Under the pieces are notes generated by a model. That model was given only the letters and a program-made list of their open reading frames with translations, made no database searches and had not been told where the DNA came from. 64,000 nt of DNA. Source: Dyadobacter sp. CY312 (GTDB lineage Bacteria > Bacteroidota > Bacteroidia > Cytophagales > Spirosomataceae). The stretch is taken from NCBI RefSeq assembly GCF_021390535.1, contig NZ_JAJUXG010000011.1, positions 310,001-374,000 on the forward strand. The letters run 5' to 3'. The first letter of the stretch is position 1; each line of letters starts with the position of its first letter. Made by a program: the position numbers and the translations under genes. Of the stretch, positions 18,474 through 26,352 are shown piece after piece.

Positions 18474-19361
18474 ATGGCTGATTTCCGTCTTCGTGTTTTC
18501 TATACGGTTGCTCAAACGCTTAATTTTAACAGAGCAGCCGAACAACTCAGTATCAGCCAGCCTGCGGTTACCAAACACATCAAGGAGATTGAACAGCACT
18601 ATGCAACGACTTTTTTTGACCGTAGCAGAAAGCAGATCGTTCTCACTAAGGCCGGAGAAGTTCTCCTTCAGCACGCACATCTTATATTTGAGCAGTATCA
18701 AAAACTGGAATTTGATATCAACCTCCTTCAAAATAAAACCGAAGGAACGTTGCATATCGGTGCCAGTACCACAATCGCCCAATACGTAATTCCGGTCTAT
18801 CTGGCGCATTTTCACAAGCGTTTTCCTGAAATTAACATAGAGCTTACCAATGCGAATTCATTGGTAATTGAACAGTTGCTCGAAGAGAAAAAAATCGATC
18901 TTGGACTGGTTGAAGGATCTATTCACCATTCAGATTTAAAATATACAACTTTTCTTAAAGATGAGATTGTACTGGTGACGCATCCTAAAAATGTATCAAG
19001 AAATCGTGTAATTGAACCAAAGGAACTTACCCAACTTCCGCTATTGACAAGAGAGGTTGGATCAGGAACATCTGAGATCATTGACCAGCATTTATCAATA
19101 ATAGGTCTGTCGTATAAAGATCTCAATATTCAAATGCAGCTGGGGAGTACAGAAAGTATTAAAAACTATCTTTTTTGCTCCGATACCTTTGCGTTTCTGT
19201 CTATTTATAGTGTGAAGCAGGAATTAGCCGACGACCGCCTCTCGATTGTTGATGTGGCTGGCTTAGACATAGAACGTAATTTTTCATATGTATATCGACA
19301 GGGACAGCCTTCTCCGTTGGCGAAACTCTTCATGAAATTCGCTTCGCTTAAACGACAATAA
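18474..19361 (+). CDS. LysR-family transcriptional regulator
   Basis: This is a 295-residue LysR-type regulator. The winged helix-turn-helix is at residues 5-65 (FYTVAQTLNFNRAAEQLSIS, QPAVTKHIKEIE), followed by the linker helix and a periplasmic-binding-protein-like effector domain from about residue 90 (GTLHIGASTTIAQYVIP). The effector and targets cannot be read from sequence; the domain begins in a way seen in CysB/CbbR-like members. The only close neighbours in the same direction are dnaG (52 bases upstream) and a lipoprotein gene (38 bases downstream). No divergent target gene is present. Confidence 0.93.
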   Translation: MADFRLRVFYTVAQTLNFNRAAEQLSISQPAVTKHIKEIEQHYATTFFDRSRKQIVLTKAGEVLLQHAHLIFEQYQKLEFDINLLQNKTEGTLHIGASTTIAQYVIPVYLAHFHKRFPEINIELTNANSLVIEQLLEEKKIDLGLVEGSIHHSDLKYTTFLKDEIVLVTHPKNVSRNRVIEPKELTQLPLLTREVGSGTSEIIDQHLSIIGLSYKDLNIQMQLGSTESIKNYLFCSDTFAFLSIYSVKQELADDRLSIVDVAGLDIERNFSYVYRQGQPSPLAKLFMKFASLKRQ

Positions 19362-19399
19362 GAAATCAATTTCCAGAATAATCATAAAAAACTCGACTC

Positions 19400-19945
19400 A
19401 TGAAAACTATCAAATTACTTGTATTCATTCTTTCAGCCTTCCTGTTTTCCAGTTGCCAGTCGTCTTATAAAATCCTGAAAGCCAAACAGGAAACTGGTTT
19501 TAAACTGTCCAACTACTCGACTTATGGCTTTTATGAAATAGAAGCCCAAGGCGATACTAACTCTGAAACCTTTGAAAAAAATATTCAGGTGATTAAAGAC
19601 GCCCTTGCAACGAATCTCAAAAAACGTGGACTGAATGAAGCGCAGGATCCTGCAATAAAAATCAATATTGCGTTGTCAGTCAAAGAAGAAATTCAAACCC
19701 GACAAACCAACTTCCTGAACGATGGTTATCCCAGATACATGGGCCAGAGGCGCTATACCTGGAAAAGCGAAGAAGTACCCGTAGGCAAATATCGGGAAGG
19801 TACCATGTTACTTGATTTCGTAGAAACTGAAAACAACAAAATGGTATGGGAAGGTGGCGCGAAAGGTATTTTACCGGATAAGGAGAAAAAATTATCGGAC
19901 AAGATTGGAGAAGCAGTCGCAGAAATTTTCACCAGGATACCATAA
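19400..19945 (+). CDS. DUF4136-like lipoprotein
   Basis: The 181-residue protein has a lipoprotein signal, MKTIKLLVFILSAFLFSSC, with Cys19 as the acylated residue. The mature part resembles DUF4136 proteins: NYSTYGFYEIEAQGDTNSE near the start, KNLKKRG-type pattern (ATNLKKRGLNEAQDPAIKIN), and a late GTMLLDFVETENNKMVWEGG followed by KKLSDKIGEAVAEIFTRIP. The role of this family is not known; an envelope location is likely. It may be co-transcribed with the LysR gene. Confidence 0.8.
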   Translation: MKTIKLLVFILSAFLFSSCQSSYKILKAKQETGFKLSNYSTYGFYEIEAQGDTNSETFEKNIQVIKDALATNLKKRGLNEAQDPAIKINIALSVKEEIQTRQTNFLNDGYPRYMGQRRYTWKSEEVPVGKYREGTMLLDFVETENNKMVWEGGAKGILPDKEKKLSDKIGEAVAEIFTRIP

Positions 19946-19950
19946 ATAAA

Positions 19951-19979
19951 GGGTTGGCTTCGCAAATGGAAACCAACCC
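19951..19979. terminator. Hairpin between convergent lipoprotein and ytxH-like genes
   Basis: GGGTTGG (19951-19957) pairs with CCAACCC (19973-19979) five bases after the lipoprotein stop. It lies between two converging genes and could serve both, but U-tracts are poor. Confidence 0.55.
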
Positions 19980-20002
19980 CCTAATATTTTCAAAAGATGC
20001 AA

Positions 20003-20305
20003 TTAAGCATTGTTGTTCACTACACTACGCACTTTATCATTTACTGTTTCTGCAACTGAACCAGCTTTATCTTTTACAGTATTCACATTTTTCAAAAAAC
20101 CATCTTTTAGTTTTTCGGCAAGAACCGTCAACTCATCAAGACTTTTTTCATATTTATCCTTAGCAGTACCACCCAGATCATTTGCTTTAGTTTTGATCAG
20201 TTTGCGAGATTCCTTACCGCTTTTTGGAGCTACTAAAAGTCCGATGGCAATACCGGTTAACAATGCTCCTACCGACCCTATCAGAAATTTTTGATTCTTG
20301 TTCAT
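20003..20305 (-). CDS. YtxH-domain small membrane protein
   Basis: The 100-residue protein starts at the ATG at 20305 (MNKNQKFLIGSVGALLTGIA), not at the longer ORF start at 20377. It has one membrane helix (residues 7-25) ending in GLLVAPKSGKESRK, the YtxH-domain signature. A charged amphipathic region with two near repeats follows (VKDKAGSVAETV and NDKVRSVVNN). Such proteins are common in stress responses, and the exact function is unknown. It is divergent from the YCF48-like gene. Confidence 0.85.
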   Translation of the reverse strand: MNKNQKFLIGSVGALLTGIAIGLLVAPKSGKESRKLIKTKANDLGGTAKDKYEKSLDELTVLAEKLKDGFLKNVNTVKDKAGSVAETVNDKVRSVVNNNA

Positions 20306-20386
20306 ACGAATTGTCTTATTTTGTGTGATGATAGATATACTTATCCCGAAATTAATTAAAATACCGTGCCAAATCAACCCACATCC

Positions 20387-21514
20387 ATGATTTACCGCTA
20401 TATCGGTCAGTTTCTTCTAACACTAATGATCATCTTGACATGTTTTTCATTTCCAGCCATGTCACAATGGAAAGTTCTTGACATTAAATCAAAAGCCCAT
20501 ATGCGCGCCGTACATGCGGTTTCTTCCAATGTATGCTGGATTGCCGGCACCGGAGGTAATGTTTACAAGACACTGGATGCCGGAAAATCATGGACGACCG
20601 TAAAAGTTCCGGAAGGCGACTCGCTCGATTTTCGTGACATACATGCCTTTGACAAGCAAACAGCCGTTGCGATGAGTGCAGGTGAAGCAGAGAAAGGCAA
20701 AGCGAAAATATACAGGACAGAAAATGGTGGGCAAACCTGGACTCTTGTGTACCAAACTACACAGACTGGGGCTTTTCTGGATGGAATTGACTTTTGGGAT
20801 AAAAACAAAGGTATTTGTTTGGGCGATCCGGTAGACGGAAAATTGTTTGTATTGACCACAGAGGACGGCGGAAAATCATGGACCGAATTACCTGCCGAAA
20901 GCCGTCCGACAGCTCTGCCCGGAGAGGCTTGTTTTGCTGCCAGCGGCACATCCATACTGGCAACGGGAAAAGGTAATGCTTTTATAGGAACGGGAGGAAG
21001 CAAAAAAGCACGTGTTTTCCGGTCGGAAGATTATGGTAAATCATGGAAGGTATCAGAAACACCGATGAATGCAGGACCGACAAGTGGCATTTTTGGTCTC
21101 CGGTTTACTTCTTCCAAAAATGGAATTGCCGTTGGCGGCGACTACAAACGCACTACTGACTCTACTATTAATGTACTCACAACAGCGGATGGCGGAGAGA
21201 GTTGGAAACTGGAAAGCATGACAAAACCGACAGGTTTGAAAGAATGTGTAGCCATTTACCATAAAGCAAACGCAACCTGGAACGGCGATACACAGATTCG
21301 TGCTGACAATTACGCACTGGTAGCAACCGGACCATCAGGAAGTAGCTATTCGGTTGACAAAGGCAAGACTTGGAGCCCCCTTGGGACTGAGCCATTCCAT
21401 GCCGTTAGCTTTGCAGGAAATATCGGCTATGCCGTGGGAGGAAAAGGTCTGATCGGAAAAATTGACAAGATATCGACGAAGGGAAAAAGGAAGAGGTTAA
21501 AGTTTGTTGATTAG
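20387..21514 (+). CDS. Secreted YCF48/BNR-type beta-propeller protein
   Basis: This 375-residue secreted protein has a signal peptide (IGQFLLTLMIILTCFSFPAM, ending SQ) and repeated beta-propeller motifs of the Asp-box type: GGNVYKTLDAGKSWTT, IYRTENGGQTWTLV, VLTTEDGGKSWTELP, VFRSEDYGKSWKVS, VLTTADGGESWKLE and YSVDKGKTWSPLG. Such repeats are shared by YCF48-like photosystem assembly proteins and BNR sialidase-like proteins, but no sialidase catalytic residues can be claimed. The ATG at 20387 is preferred because an ATG-less upstream extension would precede the signal peptide. Confidence 0.88.
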   Translation: MIYRYIGQFLLTLMIILTCFSFPAMSQWKVLDIKSKAHMRAVHAVSSNVCWIAGTGGNVYKTLDAGKSWTTVKVPEGDSLDFRDIHAFDKQTAVAMSAGEAEKGKAKIYRTENGGQTWTLVYQTTQTGAFLDGIDFWDKNKGICLGDPVDGKLFVLTTEDGGKSWTELPAESRPTALPGEACFAASGTSILATGKGNAFIGTGGSKKARVFRSEDYGKSWKVSETPMNAGPTSGIFGLRFTSSKNGIAVGGDYKRTTDSTINVLTTADGGESWKLESMTKPTGLKECVAIYHKANATWNGDTQIRADNYALVATGPSGSSYSVDKGKTWSPLGTEPFHAVSFAGNIGYAVGGKGLIGKIDKISTKGKRKRLKFVD

Positions 21515-21548
21515 TAGCATCTCGATGGGCAACTTGATTTGCAAACTG

Positions 21549-22660
21549 TTATTTCAGATTGGCGATGATTAGATCCATGACTTCAACTTCATTTGCGGCG
21601 TCATAACCAATATATTTTTTTATAAGTTTCCCATTCGAATCATAAAAAAGCGTGGTTGGGATTGAGTTGTTTACATCAAAAAGTTCCTTGTAATAGTCCG
21701 CTATTTCTCGTTCTGTTAGTAGCTGTTTCCAAGGCATTTTTTCTTCTTTCAACGCCTTTTTCCATTTCAAATTTTCACTATCAACGGACACAGATACCAT
21801 CTTAAAATTTTCATTACTCCTAAACTTTTTATATACTTTCTTCAATTGAGGTATTTCTGCCCGGCAGGGACCGCACCAGGATGCCCATAAAATGACCATG
21901 TTTAACTTTGCTTTTTGATCCAAAATAAGATGTTGTTTTCCAGCTGAATCTGTCAAAGTTGTATTACTCAATTTTATTTTACCTCTTGAAGCGATATAAC
22001 TTTTCATTTCAGAAGCAGTGTTACTTGCCTGCACATCATCATCAAAACATTCAAGAAGTGACAGTATTTGTCTGTCCGACAATGAATGTCTGATATTTTT
22101 GACACTGTAAAGAAGATGATAAGAAAAGGGATTTGCTAAGATCATTTTTTTCAAATCTTTTAGTTTAACCTGACCGTTGAAATTAAATGTGTCTGCTAAA
22201 AACATGTTCGTCTGCTTACCAAATTTAACAGCACCTTCAATCGATGAATAATATGATTTCTTGGCAAAAAAAGAATCGTGTATTTTGCCTTTCATAGTAA
22301 TACCCTCCAAATCAAGCATCAGAAGTGCCTGGTTTATCGGTTTACCATTATTTTGTGTTTTGTAGGAAAAACAAAAATACGAAGTGTGCTGTCATCGTTA
22401 GCAATGTGAACCATTTCGGCATAAATAGGCTCCGGAAATTTTTCGGAGGTTATTCGAAATTCAAACCTTCCAGCAGAAGTAGGGCAAGAATCGATTTTGG
22501 TAAGTGAGATATCTTTCAGATACATAACTCCGTCTGGCAACCCGCTTATTACCCCACTGATCACACGACTTTTCCCGGACATTTTCGGCTCACATCCAAA
22601 CATACTGTATGCTACACTTACGCATACTAACAATCGGAAAAGCAACAAGAACACTTTCAT
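21549..22660 (-). pseudogene. Lipoprotein with DUF4369-like and thioredoxin domains, apparent frameshift
   Basis: Two adjacent ORFs on the minus strand look like one broken gene. The first (22660-22334) has a lipoprotein signal ending MFGC and a DUF4369-like domain, GVISGLPDGVMYLKDISLTK, but stops after KIMVNR. The second (from 22319) has a TlpA/ResA-type thioredoxin domain with the active site WASWCGPCRAEIPQLKKVY and VNNSIPTTLFYDSNGK. Reading through the junction gives PINQALLMLDLEGITMKG in the second frame directly after VN, so a single missing base near 22339-22341 (a C run) would restore a protein of about 370 residues. That length and order fit the Bacteroidota thiol-disulfide lipoproteins. 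It is either a sequencing error or a real inactivation. Confidence 0.82.
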
Positions 22661-22770
22661 GACACGAATATTAAGTTTTAGATAACCACAATTGCTTGCA
22701 ATTCTACACCAAATATTCTCAACAATAATTCATATTAACATTATTTACGACACTGATTATGAGACAGAAA

Positions 22771-23778
22771 TCAGATTCTGTCAATCAACTCCTTCACCTT
22801 CCGCACCTCCTTACCCGTAATATGGTCAGCAATTGCAGCAGCGTGATCCCGGCCATTTTCGATAAAGATTTTTTCTGTAAAAACACCAGCCATTACGGTT
22901 CCACACAGGTATAAACCAGGAATGTTGGTTTCGAAAGTCTCAGGATCGTACGTAGGAACCTTCGTGGCAGGATCAAGCACAATTCCGCAACGGAAAAGCA
23001 AATGTTCATCTGGCAGATAACCCACAAGCAGAAACACAAAATCAGCAGCGATCCATTCCGTTTCTCCTGTTTCAAGATTCTCTATCTGCATTTTTCCAGG
23101 CTCAATAGCCTTTGTAACACTGTTGAATCTTGTATGAATTTTACCTTCCTTCACCCGGTTTTTAACATCCGGTACTAGCCAGTATTTCACCTTCGTTCGA
23201 AAGTCCGCTTCTTTGTGCACAATGGTCACATGGGCATCGTGGCGATATAGTTCCAAGGCTGCCTCAACAGAAGAATTTGATCCACCTACCAATACGACAT
23301 TGGTATAAGAATACTTGAAAGGTTCATCATAATAATGTGAAACATGCGGTAGGTTTTCACCAGGGACATTCAACATGCGTGGGACATCAAAATAACCGGT
23401 AGCAAGTACTACCTTTTTTGACTGAAAAATTTGTCCGTCCTTGGCATACACCAGAAACGTACCATCTTCCTGCCTTTCCGTGCGATCTACATCTACGAAA
23501 AGCTTGAAATTCAGATGATAATATCCTGCTACTTTCCGATAATATTGCAAAGCTTCATTCCGGTTAGCCTTCACTTCCGAAATTGCAAAAGGGATTCCGC
23601 CTATCTCAATGTTTTCAGCAGTAGAAAAAAAACGCATTCTTCTCGGATAGCGGCGAATGGATTCCGTTAAGTTTCCTTTTTCCAAAATGAGATAGTCCAG
23701 TTCGCTTTTCGCCAGCTCAATCCCCATCGCAAGACCACATGGCCCGCCTCCAATAATAATTACGTCGTGTATATGCAT
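22771..23778 (-). CDS. ypdA: YpdA-like FAD/NADPH oxidoreductase (putative bacillithiol disulfide reductase)
   Basis: The 335-residue protein has two Rossmann motifs: an N-terminal FAD site (DVIIIGGGPCGLAMGIELAK, then LDYLILEKG) and an NADPH site (NVVLVGGSNSSVEAALEL). ATGYFDVPRMLNVPGE and a late GLYLCGTVMAGV are as in YpdA proteins, which reduce bacillithiol disulfide. It lacks the CxxC of thioredoxin reductases, as expected for YpdA. Bacillithiol biosynthesis genes are not in this window, so the substrate is inferred from the family. A heptanucleotide tandem repeat begins about eleven bases before the start codon. Confidence 0.88.
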   Translation of the reverse strand: MHIHDVIIIGGGPCGLAMGIELAKSELDYLILEKGNLTESIRRYPRRMRFFSTAENIEIGGIPFAISEVKANRNEALQYYRKVAGYYHLNFKLFVDVDRTERQEDGTFLVYAKDGQIFQSKKVVLATGYFDVPRMLNVPGENLPHVSHYYDEPFKYSYTNVVLVGGSNSSVEAALELYRHDAHVTIVHKEADFRTKVKYWLVPDVKNRVKEGKIHTRFNSVTKAIEPGKMQIENLETGETEWIAADFVFLLVGYLPDEHLLFRCGIVLDPATKVPTYDPETFETNIPGLYLCGTVMAGVFTEKIFIENGRDHAAAIADHITGKEVRKVKELIDRI

Positions 23779-23789
23779 TGTTTTTGTTG

Positions 23790-23845
23790 GCTGTTGGCTG
23801 TTAGCTGTTAGCTGTTAGCTGTTAGCTGTTAGCTGTTAGCTGTTA
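23790..23845. repeat. Heptanucleotide tandem repeat (GCTGTTA)8
   Basis: Eight complete seven-base units run head to tail: the first is GCTGTTG and the other seven are GCTGTTA, with partial units (GTTG and GC) at the ends. The array begins about eleven bases upstream of the ypdA start codon, so it is in or next to its leader. Confidence 0.95.
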
Positions 23846-23949
23846 GCGAAAATGGTGTTCTACAAAAATTAGTTCGTTTTAATTCTTTCAGGAGTAGTAA
23901 TTGACGAATAAGCCTGATTTCCCAGCCAATGCTAAATGATCGCCCCGTT

Positions 23950-24017
23950 CAATTCTTCATTCTTAACTCCCTTAACTTCTCTATTCCTAACTTCTCCTTA
24001 CCTAACTCCTCTTTTTA
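23950..24017. repeat. Pyrimidine-rich tract with degenerate TAACTTCT-like units
   Basis: The plus strand here is nearly all C and T broken by TAAC: CTTAACTCCC, TTAACTTCTC, CTAACTTCTC and CTAACTCCTC recur every 10-15 bases. Read on the other strand it is a purine tract with GAGTTA/AAGTTA units. The meaning is unknown. Confidence 0.6.
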
Positions 24018-24089
24018 GCTATTGGTTTCTGAACTTTGTAATTTGGCCAACTGTTCTGGTTGTTTCTAAAAATATTACAAATATATCCA

Positions 24090-25094
24090 TTGACTGATCC
24101 TATCAGGGCATTTTCTGACAAACTTAATCATTGGGGAAAACAGAAAACTCCCTTCGTTTTTCTTATTGATTATCTGAACAAAAAACCACTTGCCTGGCAG
24201 TTGGAAGATATAGATCCTGCCAAAATACGCTTTGATCTCAACGGATTTCACAATTCTCCCACGGAAGCCAATATAAAAATTTCACCAGAATTCTATCTGC
24301 GAAAATCGCCAATGGACTTTGGGGAGTACAAAATCAAGTTTGATCATGTAGTCAAAAATCTAAAGGCCGGCAATTCCTTTCTGGTAAATCTTTCAGTACC
24401 TACTCCTATTCAAACCAATCTGAGTTTATTGGACATCTATCAACACAGTGCGGTGCCATACCGTTTTTGGATGAAAGATCAGGTTGTATGTTTTTCTCCT
24501 GAAATATTCGTTCGGATCAAAGGCAACCGTATCTCATCCTTTCCGATGAAAGGTACCATTGACGCTTCCACTCCAAATGCTGAAAATGTAATTTTATCGG
24601 ACCCTAAAGAGGCAGCGGAACATGCTACAATTGTGGATCTCATCCGTAACGACATCAGTATGGTGGCCAACAAAGTGTGGGTGGAACGTTATCGATACAT
24701 TGATCAGGTGCATACCAATGATAAAACGCTTTTGCAGGTCAGTTCGGAAGTAGCGGGAATTTTACCTGACGATTTTGACGGTCAATACGGCGACCTGATT
24801 ATGAAATTGTTACCAGCCGGTTCTATCACCGGTGCTCCCAAACCCAGCACGATGAAAATCATCGAAGAAGCTGAGGGCTATGATCGAGGTTATTATACTG
24901 GTGTAATGGGTTTTTTCGATGGTGAAAATTTTGAAAGTGCTGTGATGATCCGTTACATAGAAGACATAAACGGTAGTTTTGTTTTCAAAAGTGGAGGCGG
25001 AATTACCGTACTCAGCAATGCAGAACACGAATACCAGGAATTAATAGACAAAGTATATCTTCCTTTTAGCCATGCCCCACACTCTGTGCATTGA
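24090..25094 (+). CDS. pabB: Aminodeoxychorismate synthase component I
   Basis: PabB aminates chorismate to 4-amino-4-deoxychorismate for folate synthesis, using ammonia from a PabA subunit. The protein of about 334 residues lacks the extra N-terminal lobe of longer forms. Chorismate-binding motifs are complete: SFPMKGTIDAS with the active-site Lys, ILSDPKEAAEHATIVDLIRND, and LLPAGSITGAPKPSTMKII, then GYYTGVMGFFDG. There is no ATG at the proper place. TTG at 24090 (TTGACTGATCCT) gives the expected start, while TTG at 24060 would add ten hydrophobic residues. It overlaps the pabC-like gene by 23 bases. No pabA was found in the window. Confidence 0.9.
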   Translation: MTDPIRAFSDKLNHWGKQKTPFVFLIDYLNKKPLAWQLEDIDPAKIRFDLNGFHNSPTEANIKISPEFYLRKSPMDFGEYKIKFDHVVKNLKAGNSFLVNLSVPTPIQTNLSLLDIYQHSAVPYRFWMKDQVVCFSPEIFVRIKGNRISSFPMKGTIDASTPNAENVILSDPKEAAEHATIVDLIRNDISMVANKVWVERYRYIDQVHTNDKTLLQVSSEVAGILPDDFDGQYGDLIMKLLPAGSITGAPKPSTMKIIEEAEGYDRGYYTGVMGFFDGENFESAVMIRYIEDINGSFVFKSGGGITVLSNAEHEYQELIDKVYLPFSHAPHSVH

Positions 25095-25674
25095 AACCAT
25101 CGCTGTTCAAAACAGGCAATTCAAAAATATCGAATACCATGAAGCACGGCTGAACAAAACCAGAAAGAAGCTTTGGGGATATAACGATTATTGGAAGCTG
25201 GAAGACCTTATCAAAATTCCCAATGAGGTTTCCAATGATCTGCACAAATGCCGGTTGGCCTATGGCGAAGAAATTGACAACATCAGATGGGAGCCATACA
25301 CCGCCCGAACGATTCAAAAGATTCGTATTGTGCACCACGATTCAGTTGATTACAGTTACAAATATGACCAACGAGAAGAGCTGAATGACTTGTACGCCCA
25401 GCGCGGTGATGCGGACGAAATTCTGATCATAAAAAAAGGAATGGTTACGGATTCTTTCTATTGTAATGTGGCTTTTTTAGACGGAGAGAAATGGTATACT
25501 CCTAAAACCTACCTACTCCCAGGTACACAGCGGGCACTTTTACTGGATTCTGGTGTGATCCGGGAAGCTGAGGTTTCTGAAAATGACATTCAAAAATTTA
25601 GCCATATCAAGCTGTTCAACGCAATGGTAGGCTGGGATCTTGCACCAATGCTCCCTATTGGAATGGTGGATTGA
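25072..25674 (+). CDS. pabC: Aminodeoxychorismate lyase-like class IV aminotransferase
   Basis: This would release 4-aminobenzoate and pyruvate from aminodeoxychorismate, the step after PabB. The 200-residue protein resembles class-IV PLP enzymes: HEARLNKTRKKLWG, the likely PLP lysine Lys97 in YSYKYDQRE, DADEILIIKKGMVTDSFYCN and YLLPGTQRALLLDSG. It is about 70 residues shorter than the E. coli enzyme but appears to be complete at both ends, as in other Bacteroidota. The overlap with pabB and the pathway logic support the assignment. Confidence 0.84.
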   Translation: MPHTLCIETIAVQNRQFKNIEYHEARLNKTRKKLWGYNDYWKLEDLIKIPNEVSNDLHKCRLAYGEEIDNIRWEPYTARTIQKIRIVHHDSVDYSYKYDQREELNDLYAQRGDADEILIIKKGMVTDSFYCNVAFLDGEKWYTPKTYLLPGTQRALLLDSGVIREAEVSENDIQKFSHIKLFNAMVGWDLAPMLPIGMVD

Positions 25675-25729
25675 AGTTGCTAACTTTGATCAGACTAGTA
25701 TTTGTAGAACACTGACTAAACGTAGCCAA

Positions 25730-25966
25730 ATGAGCATTTTAGTTAATACCATAAGCGAACAGGAAGAAAAAGTTCTTATAGCATTTTTGGATAGTCTGGC
25801 TATTCAGTATAAAACAGATATTGATGATAGCCAGCTAGTGAAAGACTTTGTCACAAGCTATAATGAAGATCTGGACAAATCCAATACTGAAATAGAAGCA
25901 GGTAATTTTGTAAATCAGGAAGATGTAGATCTTTTATTTAGGAATAGAAGAAAGGCAATAAAATGA
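25730..25966 (+). CDS. Antitoxin partner of a ParE-type toxin
   Basis: This 78-residue acidic protein starts at the ATG at 25730 (MSILVNTISEQEEKVLIAFL) rather than at an in-frame ATG at 25640 inside pabC. It contains VKDFVTSYNEDLDKSNTEIE and ends FRNRRKAIK. No recognised DNA-binding fold is visible. Its stop overlaps the start of the ParE-like gene as ATGA, the normal order and coupling of an antitoxin and its toxin. The role is inferred from that partner. Confidence 0.75.
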   Translation: MSILVNTISEQEEKVLIAFLDSLAIQYKTDIDDSQLVKDFVTSYNEDLDKSNTEIEAGNFVNQEDVDLLFRNRRKAIK

Positions 25967-26256
25967 GGATCAAATGGAATAAAATTGCAGTAAGACAGCT
26001 CCTTAATATTATTCAGTTTATCGAAGAAAATGATTTTGGTAACTATGCAGAGGAATTAGAAAATGAGATACTTCTGAAAATTAGAAATTTACCAGGTAGT
26101 CATTCTAATCAATCTCTTGATCACTTCAAAATCAATAATGATGGATCTTACCGCGCCTTTGAAATTGATCGATATTGTGTTTCTTTCAGAGTTTTAATAA
26201 ATGAAATCAGAATCTTACAGATCCGTCATACAAGCAGACTGCCAAGACCATTTTAG
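25963..26256 (+). CDS. ParE/RelE-family toxin
   Basis: The 97-residue basic protein has the ParE/RelE-fold pattern: WNKIAVRQLLNIIQFIEEND at the start, then NLPGSHSNQSLDHFKINNDG, SYRAFEIDRYCVSFRV and a final strand EIRILQIRHTSRLPRPF. The last motif (I-x-I-x-x-I-x-H-x-R) is typical of the ParE/RelE group. ParE-type toxins act on gyrase and RelE-type ones on mRNA; the C-terminus alone cannot decide, although it looks more ParE-like. Transcribed and probably translated together with the antitoxin. Confidence 0.85.
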   Translation: MRIKWNKIAVRQLLNIIQFIEENDFGNYAEELENEILLKIRNLPGSHSNQSLDHFKINNDGSYRAFEIDRYCVSFRVLINEIRILQIRHTSRLPRPF

Positions 26257-26352
26257 AATTACTTGACCAATAATTAAAACATTAAGTTTCTATATTTCAG
26301 ATGAGATGATACATAATGTCACCACATCTTATATTAACAACCCACACAATCA

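Larger units (their letters stand above)
23779..24089. other. Intergenic region upstream of ypdA and pabB holding simple repeats
   Basis: This interval of about 310 bases between the divergent ypdA and pabB genes contains the heptamer array at 23790-23845 and a strand-biased C/T tract at 23950-24017. No small gene, tRNA or full promoter consensus was found. Confidence 0.6.

Noticed and set aside
20387..21514. Sialidase acting with the neu genes
   Set aside because: The Asp-box-like repeats occur, but no catalytic Arg triad or Tyr/Glu pair could be identified, so a general beta-propeller is called.
23790..23845. CRISPR array
   Set aside because: The units are seven bases with no spacers, so it is a simple tandem repeat.
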